From JAIOZK01 sp964468645 (GTDB lineage: Bacteria > Bacteroidota > Bacteroidia > Bacteroidales > JAIOZK01): DNA of 64,000 nucleotides. The DNA lies in the NCBI GenBank assembly GCA_964468645.1, contig CAYXUU010000002.1:62001-126000 (forward strand), given 5' to 3'. Shown one piece after another: positions 51,001 to 58,541 of this stretch. Both the position numbers and the translations under genes were made by a program. Each line of letters begins with the position of its first letter. Positions within the stretch are counted from its first letter, which is position 1. The notes below the pieces were generated by a model. That model saw only the letters and a list, made by a program, of their open reading frames with translations, was not told the origin of the DNA and made no database searches.

Positions 51001-51790
51001 ATATCCTGGCACCCAGTTCTGTAATATTGTCAACTTCTTTTTGCAATACATCATTCGGCAAACGGTATTCAGGTATTCCGTACCTCAGCCATCCACCGGG
51101 TTTGGGAGCTGCTTCGAAGATATCGACCTGATGCCCTTCTTTTTGAAGGAAAAATGCCGATGAGAGCCCTCCGGGCCCGGCACCGATAACAGCAACTTTT
51201 TTACCTGTTGAAGGTTTTAACTCAGGAACAAATTTAGTTTTTGAATCCAGGTCATAATCAGATGCGAACCTTTTGAGGTAATCAATACCAACCGGTGTTC
51301 CTTCATCAAGCAGGTTACGACGGCAGGCAACCTCACATGGCCTTACACACACACGGCCGCAGATAGCCGGCAAAGGATTGGTCTCCTTGATCAGGGCAAC
51401 AGCTTCATTATATTGTTTCTTATCGATGAGGGATATATAACCCTGCACATCAACACCTGCCGGGCAGGTTTGCTTACAGGGGCCGGTACAATCGGCATAA
51501 TGGTTACTAACGAGAAGGTCAAGGGCTGTTTTACGTGCTTTTCTAACCCTGGGGTTTTCAGTTTCAATTTTCATCCCCTCCATGGCTTTTGTTGAGCATG
51601 AGGGTTGCAAACCCCGCATTCCTTCTACTTCCACAACGCATACAAAACAGGATGTATAAGGTCTGAGCCTGTTATCGTGACAGAGTGTTGGGATTTCTAT
51701 ATTGTTTCTCCTACAGAGATCAAGAATGGTTTCCCCTCTATAGGCCTGTGTGATCTTGTTGTTTAATATTACATTCAATCGTTCGCTCAT
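48092..51790 (-). CDS. Ferredoxin-GltD-like-ferredoxin-NuoG/FDH-like fusion subunit
   Basis: A 1232-residue cytoplasmic redox subunit. In order: a [2Fe-2S] NuoG-type domain (Cys37, 48, 51, 65), the Cys-rich GltD-type FeS region, an FAD/NAD(P) domain like the glutamate synthase small chain (GAGPGG at about 203, GGGNTAMDC at about 335), two [4Fe-4S] clusters (Cys634/637/640/644 and 677/680/683/687) and a Mo-oxidoreductase-like domain with its own [4Fe-4S] motif CNYCSIGC (712-719) plus Cys747. The Cys or Sec that binds Mo in formate dehydrogenases is absent (the segment reads SSFHYLNRGKGY), so this part is probably NuoG-like and structural. It lies 28 nt downstream of nuoF. Likely partner of NuoE and NuoF in a NAD(P)H-linked, possibly electron-bifurcating complex. 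Confidence 0.88.
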   Translation of the reverse strand: MSERLNVILNNKITQAYRGETILDLCRRNNIEIPTLCHDNRLRPYTSCFVCVVEVEGMRGLQPSCSTKAMEGMKIETENPRVRKARKTALDLLVSNHYADCTGPCKQTCPAGVDVQGYISLIDKKQYNEAVALIKETNPLPAICGRVCVRPCEVACRRNLLDEGTPVGIDYLKRFASDYDLDSKTKFVPELKPSTGKKVAVIGAGPGGLSSAFFLQKEGHQVDIFEAAPKPGGWLRYGIPEYRLPNDVLQKEVDNITELGARIFYNKKFGQDISFKEIDQKYDATILAIGSQKGTLIGCEGDDAENVFSGIDFLKEMELTGKRYDFTEKKVAVIGGGNTAMDCCRSAKRCGAEEVFVIYRRTENEMPANPIEIHESKLEGVTYLLLTNPSRVNKDKDGKVKSINCLKMQLGEPDASGRRRPMPVEGSEFELEVEYVLAAIGQKTTADFLEDINRNTSKGELILNRWGDIDADQKTLQTGILNVFACGDGVTGPATLIQAIGQAKIASRSCNLYLSGEEITPEPFEFISKKDNFKKQETEEYLGNFTKQLREEMPTLDPPDRKNFKEVELGYNSEDVAIHEAQRCLECGCTELFTCDLKKYSTEYEAEQQNLRGEYHEYDVDFRHPYIEIDNNKCILCSRCIRICHEVVGADALGLVNRGYNTYVAPSLGNSLQETNCESCGLCISTCPTGAITENVNFKPGPVKLDKVKSICNYCSIGCEITLEHKNQFVMRVEGSDGRINKDGNLCRYPKFGYHYLNDTHRIKKPLLRVKGNYKEITFKKAYEIITEKIKEAKPDENAFFAGARLSNEELYLIQKLARGGVKTNNISSFHYLNRGKGYVRNSIGNVPFDQLKDASKIYLIGSEINNDNAVVGFMINNAQYRTNIPVELVTVHESSTMKHKVDETLVIKSYYNFIKAVNYYLVANNFQNDMFINDNCDGFDEYKKELLKEDFVQLVDRSGVPYMDLVVEFAKRYNHEMNAVIVFSEKELSSNACTELLNLSLITGKLGKTASGLISLKEKNNAQGLFDMGICPSIGVGAQSIHDEVLTEKMKLKWNVDHIPAKVNDSLFNMLEQGDFKNIFIFGEDPIGCAKNKVQISGWLSVADFVVVQDYFITKTAKRADLILPASLPFETGGSYSNTQRIIQEFDPVFKCELKRTSVEQIADLHKTLDLKSPADVTKIRMEALSLLNGGTDTKHTFEYTDEGNQNRIFDFGCDSVNMMFEREFNESFGI

Positions 51791-51818
51791 TTCAAAATTT
51801 TCTTTTTCAATTAATGAC

Positions 51819-53597
51819 TTATGAAAGTATTATTGCATCGAACTTACATTTGGTATAACATGAACCACAATGGATACAATCCTCCTGTCGTATTCTGTGG
51901 ATCTCTTTCCTTTCACCATCGATGGCATTTGTAGGGCAATTTTTAGCACAAACTGTACACCCAGTACATTTTTCAGGATCAACCTCATAGGTAATCAGCT
52001 TCTTACAAACTTTTGCCGGACATTTTTTATCCCGTATATGGGCATCATATTCATCGCGGAAATATTTTATTGTGGTTAATACCGGGTTGGGTGCTGTTTG
52101 GCCAAGTCCGCATAAAGAATTATCTTTTATCTGGTAAGATAGTTCTTCCAATTTATCGATATCTCCCTCACGGCCTTCTCCCTCAGTGATCCTTTCAAGT
52201 ATCTCCAGCATTCTTTTAGTTCCTATCCTGCAGAAGGTACATTTACCACATGATTCTTCCTGGGTAAAGTTCAAAAAGAATTTTGCCACATCGATCATGC
52301 ATGTGGTTTCATCCATAACAACCATACCTCCTGAGCCCATGATAGCACCGGTAGCATTTACAGAATCATAATCTACCTGTGTATCGGCCAGGTATTCTGG
52401 GATACAGCCTCCTGAAGGCCCCCCCATCTGAACAGCCTTGAATTGTTTATCATCCTGGATACCGCCTCCCAATTTAAAAATAACATCCCGAATGCTCATA
52501 CCCATGGGTACTTCCACAAGACCGGAACGTTTTATTTTGCCAGCCAGGGCAAATACTTTGGTGCCCTTGCTTTTTTCAGTTCCAAATTTTTTATATTCTT
52601 CAGCGCCATTAATGATGATCCAGGGAATATTGGCATATGTTTCTACATTATTGATATTGGTCGGTTTTTTCCATAGCCCCGAAGCGGCCGGAAATGGTGG
52701 CCTTTTCCGGGGCATACCACGTTCACCTTCAACTGAAGCTATCAGGGCTGTTTCTTCTCCACATACAAATGCACCTGCTCCTTCTTTTATATAAATATCA
52801 AAACTGAATCCTTCAATACCCAGGATATTCTTTCCAAGATATCCCTTTGCCCTGGCCTGTTCAATAGCGATGTTAAGTCTTTTAATGGCAACGGGATATT
52901 CAGCCCGGCAATAAATTATTCCACCGGTTGCTTCAATAGCATAAGCGCCGATGATCATCCCTTCGAGCACACTGTGGGGATCGCCTTCAAGTACCGATCG
53001 GTCCATGAATGCGCCGGGATCACCTTCATCGGCATTACAGATGATATATTTTTGATCTGCTTTATTATCATTGGCAAATTTCCATTTCAGTCCGGTTGGA
53101 AAACCACCTCCACCACGACCACGCAGGCCGGAGTTAATCATAGATTGTATGACATCGATGCGCGACATCTGTTGTCCGGCTATCTTCCTGATCGCCCGGT
53201 AACCATTACGTTCCTCGTATTCCTCAATACTTTCCGGATCAATATACCCGCAATTTCGCAGAGCGATCTTTACCTGTGAATGGTTGAACGTATCATCTTC
53301 TGTTTTAAAAAGATCCGTTTTTACCACATAATCTTTTACAGGGGAATGCTGATTAATATGTTTCTCTATAATCTCGACAGCTTTATCTTCATCTACATCC
53401 CCATACAGGTATGTGCCATTATCATCAATAATCTCGACGAGTGGTTCACGGTAACACATTCCTATACACGATGTTTTCTTCAGCTCAAAATCAAGATTTT
53501 CAGCAGTCTTCATCGCGTTTATCTTTTCATAAACCTTGCCTGCGCCAGCGGCAACTCCGCAACTTCCGAGACCGACGATTACTTTGGTGTTGTTCAT
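51819..53597 (-). CDS. NuoF-type NADH-binding flavoprotein subunit
   Basis: A 592-residue NuoF/HydB-like protein. The N-terminus is a thioredoxin-like ferredoxin segment (three visible cysteines, Cys13, 44, 48). The central part has the FMN and NADH motifs LRGRGGGGFPTGLKW, CNADEGDPGAFMDRSVLEGDP and GAGAFVCGEETALI, followed by the [4Fe-4S] motif ESCGKCTFCRIGT. The C-terminus adds two ferredoxin-type [4Fe-4S] clusters (CTGCTVCAKNCP and CIHCGSCYTKC). This C-terminal extension is typical of bifurcating hydrogenase and NADP-linked complexes, not of respiratory complex I. It is separated from nuoE by the four-helix-bundle insertion. Confidence 0.93.
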   Translation of the reverse strand: MNNTKVIVGLGSCGVAAGAGKVYEKINAMKTAENLDFELKKTSCIGMCYREPLVEIIDDNGTYLYGDVDEDKAVEIIEKHINQHSPVKDYVVKTDLFKTEDDTFNHSQVKIALRNCGYIDPESIEEYEERNGYRAIRKIAGQQMSRIDVIQSMINSGLRGRGGGGFPTGLKWKFANDNKADQKYIICNADEGDPGAFMDRSVLEGDPHSVLEGMIIGAYAIEATGGIIYCRAEYPVAIKRLNIAIEQARAKGYLGKNILGIEGFSFDIYIKEGAGAFVCGEETALIASVEGERGMPRKRPPFPAASGLWKKPTNINNVETYANIPWIIINGAEEYKKFGTEKSKGTKVFALAGKIKRSGLVEVPMGMSIRDVIFKLGGGIQDDKQFKAVQMGGPSGGCIPEYLADTQVDYDSVNATGAIMGSGGMVVMDETTCMIDVAKFFLNFTQEESCGKCTFCRIGTKRMLEILERITEGEGREGDIDKLEELSYQIKDNSLCGLGQTAPNPVLTTIKYFRDEYDAHIRDKKCPAKVCKKLITYEVDPEKCTGCTVCAKNCPTNAIDGERKEIHRIRQEDCIHCGSCYTKCKFDAIILS

Positions 53598-53636
53598 TGT
53601 TGGTAATTTTAACTTATGTGCTTTTATTCAGGGAGT

Positions 53637-53690
53637 GAGTTTTGAGTTCTGAGTTCTGAGTTCTGAGTTCTGAGTTTTGAGTTCTGAGTT
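53637..53690. repeat. Heptanucleotide array GAGTTYT, left of the four-helix-bundle gene
   Basis: Nearly eight tandem units (GAGTTTT, GAGTTCT x4, GAGTTTT, GAGTTCT, GAGTT). It is the mirror of the array at 54152-54190 and encloses the gene at 53704. Confidence 0.85.
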
Positions 53691-53703
53691 ATTGTATAGC
53701 AAA

Positions 53704-54114
53704 CTATTCATAAGTTTCCTGGTCCTCATGAAACTTAAAACCTTTAAAATCACTCTTCTTTAAATAATTGATTAATCCGTTTAACATTTTACTTATCTCA
53801 TCAGCCTGAAAATAAAGCTTATCAAAAATTTCTTTTGTTATATAAGATCTGTCCAATACTCTATATAATTGTGATTGGACTTCTGCCACCGATCCTTTAG
53901 AATAAGATAAAAACTGAATCAATTCCTTTTTCCCACCTCTACCAAATCCCTCGGCTATGTTATCCATAATTGATCCAGAAGAATCAAGGATTTGTTTTTT
54001 CAACCCATAATCCCTCACAAATGGCTCATTTGATGAAATGTTAAGTATTTCCTTCGACAAAACTTTCGCTTTCTGCCAGGCTTCAAACTCCTCAAATCTT
54101 TTAATTGTTGCCAT
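53704..54114 (-). CDS. Four-helix-bundle protein (23S rRNA intervening-sequence / S23 family)
   Basis: A 136-residue protein of the S23/IVS family: IKRFEEFEAWQKAKVLSKEI at the N-terminus, LKKQILDSSGSIMDNIAEGF in the middle, then GKKELIQFLSYSKGSVAEVQ and the closing helix. Family members form small pentameric bundles; homologues lie in intervening sequences of 23S rRNA and as Avd in diversity-generating retroelements, but most free copies have no known job. Here it stands alone between nuoE and nuoF in the same direction, bracketed by inverted heptanucleotide arrays, and no reverse transcriptase is near. The frame is intact and the start is ATG. Confidence 0.9.
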   Translation of the reverse strand: MATIKRFEEFEAWQKAKVLSKEILNISSNEPFVRDYGLKKQILDSSGSIMDNIAEGFGRGGKKELIQFLSYSKGSVAEVQSQLYRVLDRSYITKEIFDKLYFQADEISKMLNGLINYLKKSDFKGFKFHEDQETYE

Positions 54115-54151
54115 TTCAAATATTCTTACTTAACCTATTTATTCCAATCCT

Positions 54152-54190
54152 AAAACTCAAAACCCAGAACTCAGAACTCAGAACTAACTC
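54152..54190. repeat. Inverted heptanucleotide array, right of the four-helix-bundle gene
   Basis: Units AAAACTC, AAAACCC, AGAACTC, AGAACTC, AGAACTA: the reverse complement of the array at 53637. On the minus strand the array begins at the nuoE stop codon (54186-54184). Confidence 0.85.
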
Positions 54191-54702
54191 CTCTCCGCAA
54201 TCCTGATATTCTTCACTATCTTGACTGCCTGATTGCCGGTGAGTTTTCCGTATGTCTCCTCGCCTATCATCATGACAGGTGCCAGTGAACAACATCCAAG
54301 GCATGCAACAGATTCGAGTGTAAATAAACCGTCCTCCGTAGTTCCACCATCTTCAACCTTTAATGATTCTTTTAATGCATCGCTTACCTCATTAGCATTC
54401 TGAACATGACATGCTGTTCCATGGCAAACCTTCACGATATATTTACCGACAGGATTCAGCCTGAACTGGGCATAAAATGTAGCTACTCCATACATATCAT
54501 TCAGTTCCAGCCCGGTGTCCTTTGCTAATTTCTTAAATGCTTCCATTGGTATATATCCAAAGATATCCTGTGTCCCCTGTAACAATGGGATCAGATTACC
54601 TCTTTTATCCCTGTACTTTTCTATCAATGGATTTAATAATTCAAGATCGACTACCTGTTGTTCAACTGCTTCTCTTGGAGGTTGTTTTCTGGCTATTCGC
54701 AT
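54184..54702 (-). CDS. NuoE-type [2Fe-2S] subunit
   Basis: A 172-residue NuoE/HydC-like protein. An N-terminal helical bundle (LIPLLQGTQDIFGYIPMEAF) leads to a thioredoxin-like fold with the [2Fe-2S] ligands Cys93, Cys98 (VCHGTACH) and Cys134, Cys138 (CLGCC). It passes electrons between NuoF and the ferredoxin domains. The family is normally encoded directly beside nuoF; here an insertion of about 550 bp intervenes, although the gap without it would be short. Confidence 0.93.
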   Translation of the reverse strand: MRIARKQPPREAVEQQVVDLELLNPLIEKYRDKRGNLIPLLQGTQDIFGYIPMEAFKKLAKDTGLELNDMYGVATFYAQFRLNPVGKYIVKVCHGTACHVQNANEVSDALKESLKVEDGGTTEDGLFTLESVACLGCCSLAPVMMIGEETYGKLTGNQAVKIVKNIRIAERS

Positions 54703-54957
54703 GATCTTATCTTCTTAATTTTTAAGGCGGTAAATTTATAAAATGTTTACCGGATAAGAATTGAGAATATTAATTTATACAGTGTCTAAATAGGGTAATA
54801 ATCAGGCGGTTAGGAGCGCATACCGCAAGTATTGTTAATTGATTAACAGAGGATTATCAGTAAGAAACCAGTTATCAGTTCGAAGTTACCGATTTGAAGT
54901 AAGTTTACAGATTCAAATAACCCCGGACTTGGGATTTCAATCGTGCAACCTGATCCG
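54703..54957. other. Short gap upstream of nuoE with heptad repeats
   Basis: About 255 bp without a gene. Contains AGTTATC, AGTTCGA, AGTTACC-type heptamers at about 54871-54902. No promoter motif was recognised. Confidence 0.4.
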
Positions 54958-56784
54958 TTATGCACCGGTTTTCTTCTTTACGGCAGGCTTTTTCTTCTTA
55001 TCCCGCAAAGTCAGTTTCTTATGCATTGCATTGGCCGCAATTCTTCCTGCACCCATAGCTTCTATAACGGTAGCCGAACCGGTTACAATGTCCCCTCCGG
55101 CATATACAAATTCCTTGGATGTTTCATTGGTTTCGATATCGACATCAATGTAACCCCATTTGTTTCTTTTCAGGTCGGGTGTTGATTGGAAAAGAATAGG
55201 ATTAGGGCCAGTACCGATAGCGACAACGGCAAGGTCTGTTTCGATAATAAAATTGGAATCTTCGATTGGGACGGGGCGACGGCGGCCTGAATCGTCAGGT
55301 TCGCCCAGCTTCATCTGTATGCATTCAGCAGCTTTAACTTTATTTCCATCTGTGCCAATATATTGTATCGGACTTGTTAATAACCTGAATTTAATGCCTT
55401 CTTCTTCAGCATGGTGAACTTCCTCTTCACGGGCAGGCAGTTCATGTCTTGATCGGCGGTAAACAATAGTGACCTCACTCGATCCTGTCCTGATAGCTGT
55501 TCTGGCGCAATCCATTGCAACATTACCACCACCTACAACAACAACCTTGTTTCCTTTTGGTTTAGGTGTATCATATTCCGGGAATTTGTATGCCTTCATG
55601 AGGTTCATCCGTGTAAGGTATTCATTAGCCGAGAATACATTTCCAAGGCTTTCCCCTTCAATTCTCATGAAAGTGGGAAGACCTGCGCCAACACCGATAA
55701 ACACCGAATCGAAATGTTCGAGAAGTTCATCTATGGTCAGAATATTTCCAATTACATGATTCATTTCAATGCGACACCCCAGCTCTTTAAGGTAATTGAT
55801 CTCGAACTGAACGATAGACTTTGGCAACCTGAATTCAGGAATTCCATAAGTCAATACTCCCCCTGTTTCGTGTAAGGCTTCAAATACAGTAACACCATAT
55901 CCCAACTGACGCATATCGGCGGCAACGGTAAGTCCGGCAGGCCCTGAGCCTATAACAGCAATCTTTTTGCCGGTATCTTTTGCGATATTCGGGGCTTTTA
56001 CCAGATCCATCTTTCGTTCAAAATCTGCAACAAAACGTTCTAGCCTGCCAATAGCTACTGGTTGATCTTTTACGCCGACAATACATTTTTCCTCACATTG
56101 ATTCTCCTGTGGGCAAACCCTGCCACATATGGCAGGTAATATGTTTGTTTCCTTGATCTTTTTAGCTGCAGCATCAAATTTCTCTTCCGCTACCAATGCG
56201 ATAAAAGCAGGTATATCAACATTAACAGGACAACCCTCAACACATTGTGGTTTTTTACACTGAAGACATCTGCCTGCTTCAAGCAAAGCCAATTCTGTTG
56301 TATAACCATAGGGGACTTCCTGGTGATTGTGAACCCTTAATTTCTGATCCTGTTCTGGCATTTCCTGACGGGGGATCTTCAGTTTAATTCTTCGCTCATC
56401 GGCCTTTGAAAGCCCATGCCATTCACAACCATATTTGGTGCAAACATAGAAAGGGATTAACCGTGAAGCTGCTGAAATTAATACCTCACCAACTTCTGAT
56501 CCGCATTCTCCACATTTAATATTTTTGTTAAGTAAACTTTTTTTACAACTAGGACATATCAGATCATCTATTGATTCATCTTTATCAATGGTTCCGGAAG
56601 ATTCAACTTCAAACACATCCAGGTAAGGACTTAATCTCAAATCCTGCTCTTCACCCTTATATTTAACCTTGAAATCAAGGCTTTTCTCACCCTTTTTGTC
56701 AACATTAAAACTATTATGGCAATGAGGACAATAGGTGTTTAAATATGTTTTAAACTTAAGATACTTAACATCATAATCTAGCAT
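54958..56784 (-). CDS. NfnB / GltD-like flavoprotein with N-terminal zinc-ribbon module
   Basis: A 608-residue protein. Residues about 15-130 form a zinc-ribbon module (Cys19/22, 77/80, 91/94, 115/120 and His123). The remaining part is an NADPH-dependent glutamate-synthase-small-subunit/NfnB homologue: FeS-ligand region CLQCKKPQCVEGCPVNVDIP, CGRVCPQENQCEEKC, then FAD motif GSGPAGLTVAADMRQLG (from about 279) and the second nucleotide motif VVVVGGGNVAMDCARTA. The C-terminus is Lys-rich (KKKKPAVKKKTGA). With NfnA it would transfer electrons between NADPH and ferredoxin/NADH. The N-terminal module is not part of canonical NfnB and is shared with the neighbouring 290-residue protein. Confidence 0.88.
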   Translation of the reverse strand: MLDYDVKYLKFKTYLNTYCPHCHNSFNVDKKGEKSLDFKVKYKGEEQDLRLSPYLDVFEVESSGTIDKDESIDDLICPSCKKSLLNKNIKCGECGSEVGEVLISAASRLIPFYVCTKYGCEWHGLSKADERRIKLKIPRQEMPEQDQKLRVHNHQEVPYGYTTELALLEAGRCLQCKKPQCVEGCPVNVDIPAFIALVAEEKFDAAAKKIKETNILPAICGRVCPQENQCEEKCIVGVKDQPVAIGRLERFVADFERKMDLVKAPNIAKDTGKKIAVIGSGPAGLTVAADMRQLGYGVTVFEALHETGGVLTYGIPEFRLPKSIVQFEINYLKELGCRIEMNHVIGNILTIDELLEHFDSVFIGVGAGLPTFMRIEGESLGNVFSANEYLTRMNLMKAYKFPEYDTPKPKGNKVVVVGGGNVAMDCARTAIRTGSSEVTIVYRRSRHELPAREEEVHHAEEEGIKFRLLTSPIQYIGTDGNKVKAAECIQMKLGEPDDSGRRRPVPIEDSNFIIETDLAVVAIGTGPNPILFQSTPDLKRNKWGYIDVDIETNETSKEFVYAGGDIVTGSATVIEAMGAGRIAANAMHKKLTLRDKKKKPAVKKKTGA

Positions 56785-56798
56785 AACTTCCTGATTTT

Positions 56799-57623
56799 TT
56801 ATCTTATTGAGAATAGCAATGAATCTTTTTCTTCTTTCAAATAAAGGTTATTCCTGTTTATCAATTCGTCAAAATCAACCTCATGCCCATCGAAGTCAGG
56901 GCCATCAACACAACAAAATTGTGTTTTATTGTCAACCTTAACCCTGCAACCCCCACACATACCGGTCCCGTCAATCATAACCGGATTCAGGCTAACCATG
57001 GTTTTAACTTTGAATCCTTCGGTGAGTTTACAAACGAACTTCATCATGATTATGGGACCGATGGCATACACAAGTTTAATATCATGCCTTTCTTCCATAT
57101 ATTTTTTCAAAGGATCGGTAACAAATCCCTGCTGTCCATAACTTCCATCATCTGTTGTAATAATAAGTTCATCGCTGATCTGTCTCATCTCATTTTCAAG
57201 GATCAGCATTTCTTTGGTCTGGGCACCAATGATACTTATCACATAATTTCCTGCCTCCTTATAAGCCTTGGCAACATGATGTAAAATAGCAACCCCGGTA
57301 CCACCTCCTACCATGATTACTGTACCAATATTCTCAACCTCAGCCGGCTTCCCCAATGGTCCAACAACATCTTTTATCATATCCCCTTCGTTCAGGGAAC
57401 GCATTAATGCTGTAGTTTTACCAACAACCTGAAATATTATAGAAATAACCCCGGCAAATTCATCCCGGTCGGCAACAGTAAGCGGGATTCTCTCTCCTGT
57501 ATCATTAACCCTTAAAATAATAAACTGGCCGGCTTTAATTTTTTTAGCAATTTTTGGGGCGCTGATATCAAACCTGATAATAGTGCCTTTTGCCATTTCC
57601 TGCTTTCTGACTATTTGAAACAT
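56799..57623 (-). CDS. NfnA / sulfide dehydrogenase beta-like FAD/NAD-binding subunit
   Basis: A 274-residue ferredoxin-NADP-reductase-type protein (NfnA, also called SudB). The FAD-binding part has QFIILRVNDTGERIPLTVAD, then the NAD(P)-binding region VIMVGGGTGVAILHHVA, and at the C-terminus the [2Fe-2S]-ligand motif GTGMCGGCRVKV with CCVDGPDFDGHEVDFDE. It lies 14 nt upstream of the NfnB gene in the same direction, the canonical Nfn pair. Function: electron transfer between NADH, NADPH and ferredoxin; bifurcation is inferred from homologues, not shown. Confidence 0.92.
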   Translation of the reverse strand: MFQIVRKQEMAKGTIIRFDISAPKIAKKIKAGQFIILRVNDTGERIPLTVADRDEFAGVISIIFQVVGKTTALMRSLNEGDMIKDVVGPLGKPAEVENIGTVIMVGGGTGVAILHHVAKAYKEAGNYVISIIGAQTKEMLILENEMRQISDELIITTDDGSYGQQGFVTDPLKKYMEERHDIKLVYAIGPIIMMKFVCKLTEGFKVKTMVSLNPVMIDGTGMCGGCRVKVDNKTQFCCVDGPDFDGHEVDFDELINRNNLYLKEEKDSLLFSIR

Positions 57624-57668
57624 AATCTAAATTCTTTGTAAATAAAAAATTAACTGTAAAGCTCGAAG

Positions 57669-58541
57669 TTACCATTCCAGGCTATCTTCCAAACGGATGT
57701 CATATAAATCTTCCCGGTTCAATCCATGCCATCTGCAACCCTTCTTGGTGCAGATATAAAAATCAAGCAATTTTGTTCTTGCACTAACAGAAATCTTAGC
57801 AACGGAAGAACCGCATTTTTCACAAGTCATATCCTTTTCAAGCAAACTTTTATCACAATGAAAACAATGGAGATTCCGTACTGCTTTATTTTCAGGAAGA
57901 TATATTGTTGATTTGGATGTGAAGACATTTAAATACGGGCTTAACATTAAATAACCGGTTTCCCCGTTGGTTATTTTCAGTTTGAGCATGTCATTTTCAT
58001 TCAGGCTTTTTTTACAATGTGGGCAATAGGTTTGTAAAAAAGCGCCTGATTCAAGCACCTCCCGTGTTTCATCCTCTTCTGTTCTTCGCGGTTCCCCGGG
58101 AGCTTCTTTTTCTGCTTTATCTTTTGACACGCCCTTACCGCTATAACCATATTCCTGGTATAGTTTATTAAGGGCAATGGAAAGATCTTCAAACTCAACT
58201 TTATGGTTCTTGCAACCACTCCTCGAACAAAAGCTTACTTTTCCTCCCATGTCAAGATACAGTGGGATCATATCAGCTCCGCAAGAAAGACATTCTAAAT
58301 CAGAGGTAATATTTGCACTGCAATGAGGGCAAAAGAATTCTGCAACTTCGTCATTCCTGATATCAATATCTGTTACATAATTATAACTGCCATATATTGA
58401 ACTCAGGTTAATTGTCCCATCCTGGTCACCAATTTTTATGTTGAGTTGAATGCTTGCTTCATTATCAACCAGCCTGTCATGATCCATTAAAGACACCCCA
58501 CAAACCGGACATTTTAGCTTTAATGACATTAAATCATACAT
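57669..58541 (-). CDS. Double zinc-ribbon protein, homologous to the NfnB N-terminus
   Basis: A 290-residue protein built of two copies of the same zinc-ribbon module. Module A: Cys11/14, 71/74, 84/87, 105/110 with His113. Module B: Cys173/176, 226/229, 240/243, 264/269 with His272. Each copy ends in a CTKKGCRWH- or CSRSGCKNH-like knuckle. The third copy forms the N-terminus of the NfnB subunit encoded two genes downstream. The two modules are joined by a hydrophilic linker (about residues 130-165). No enzyme motif is seen. It begins the cluster, so a scaffold, Fe-S or metal-handling role for the redox complex is inferred. Confidence 0.85.
   Translation of the reverse strand: MYDLMSLKLKCPVCGVSLMDHDRLVDNEASIQLNIKIGDQDGTINLSSIYGSYNYVTDIDIRNDEVAEFFCPHCSANITSDLECLSCGADMIPLYLDMGGKVSFCSRSGCKNHKVEFEDLSIALNKLYQEYGYSGKGVSKDKAEKEAPGEPRRTEEDETREVLESGAFLQTYCPHCKKSLNENDMLKLKITNGETGYLMLSPYLNVFTSKSTIYLPENKAVRNLHCFHCDKSLLEKDMTCEKCGSSVAKISVSARTKLLDFYICTKKGCRWHGLNREDLYDIRLEDSLEW

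Noticed and set aside
48092..51790. Formate dehydrogenase activity for the 1232-residue fusion
   Set aside because: The Mo-ligand Cys/Sec-His motif is missing, so formate oxidation is not supported even though the FeS motif is FDH-like.
53637..54190. Diversity-generating retroelement (Avd homologue)
   Set aside because: The four-helix-bundle gene resembles Avd, but no reverse transcriptase or template/variable repeat is present in the window.
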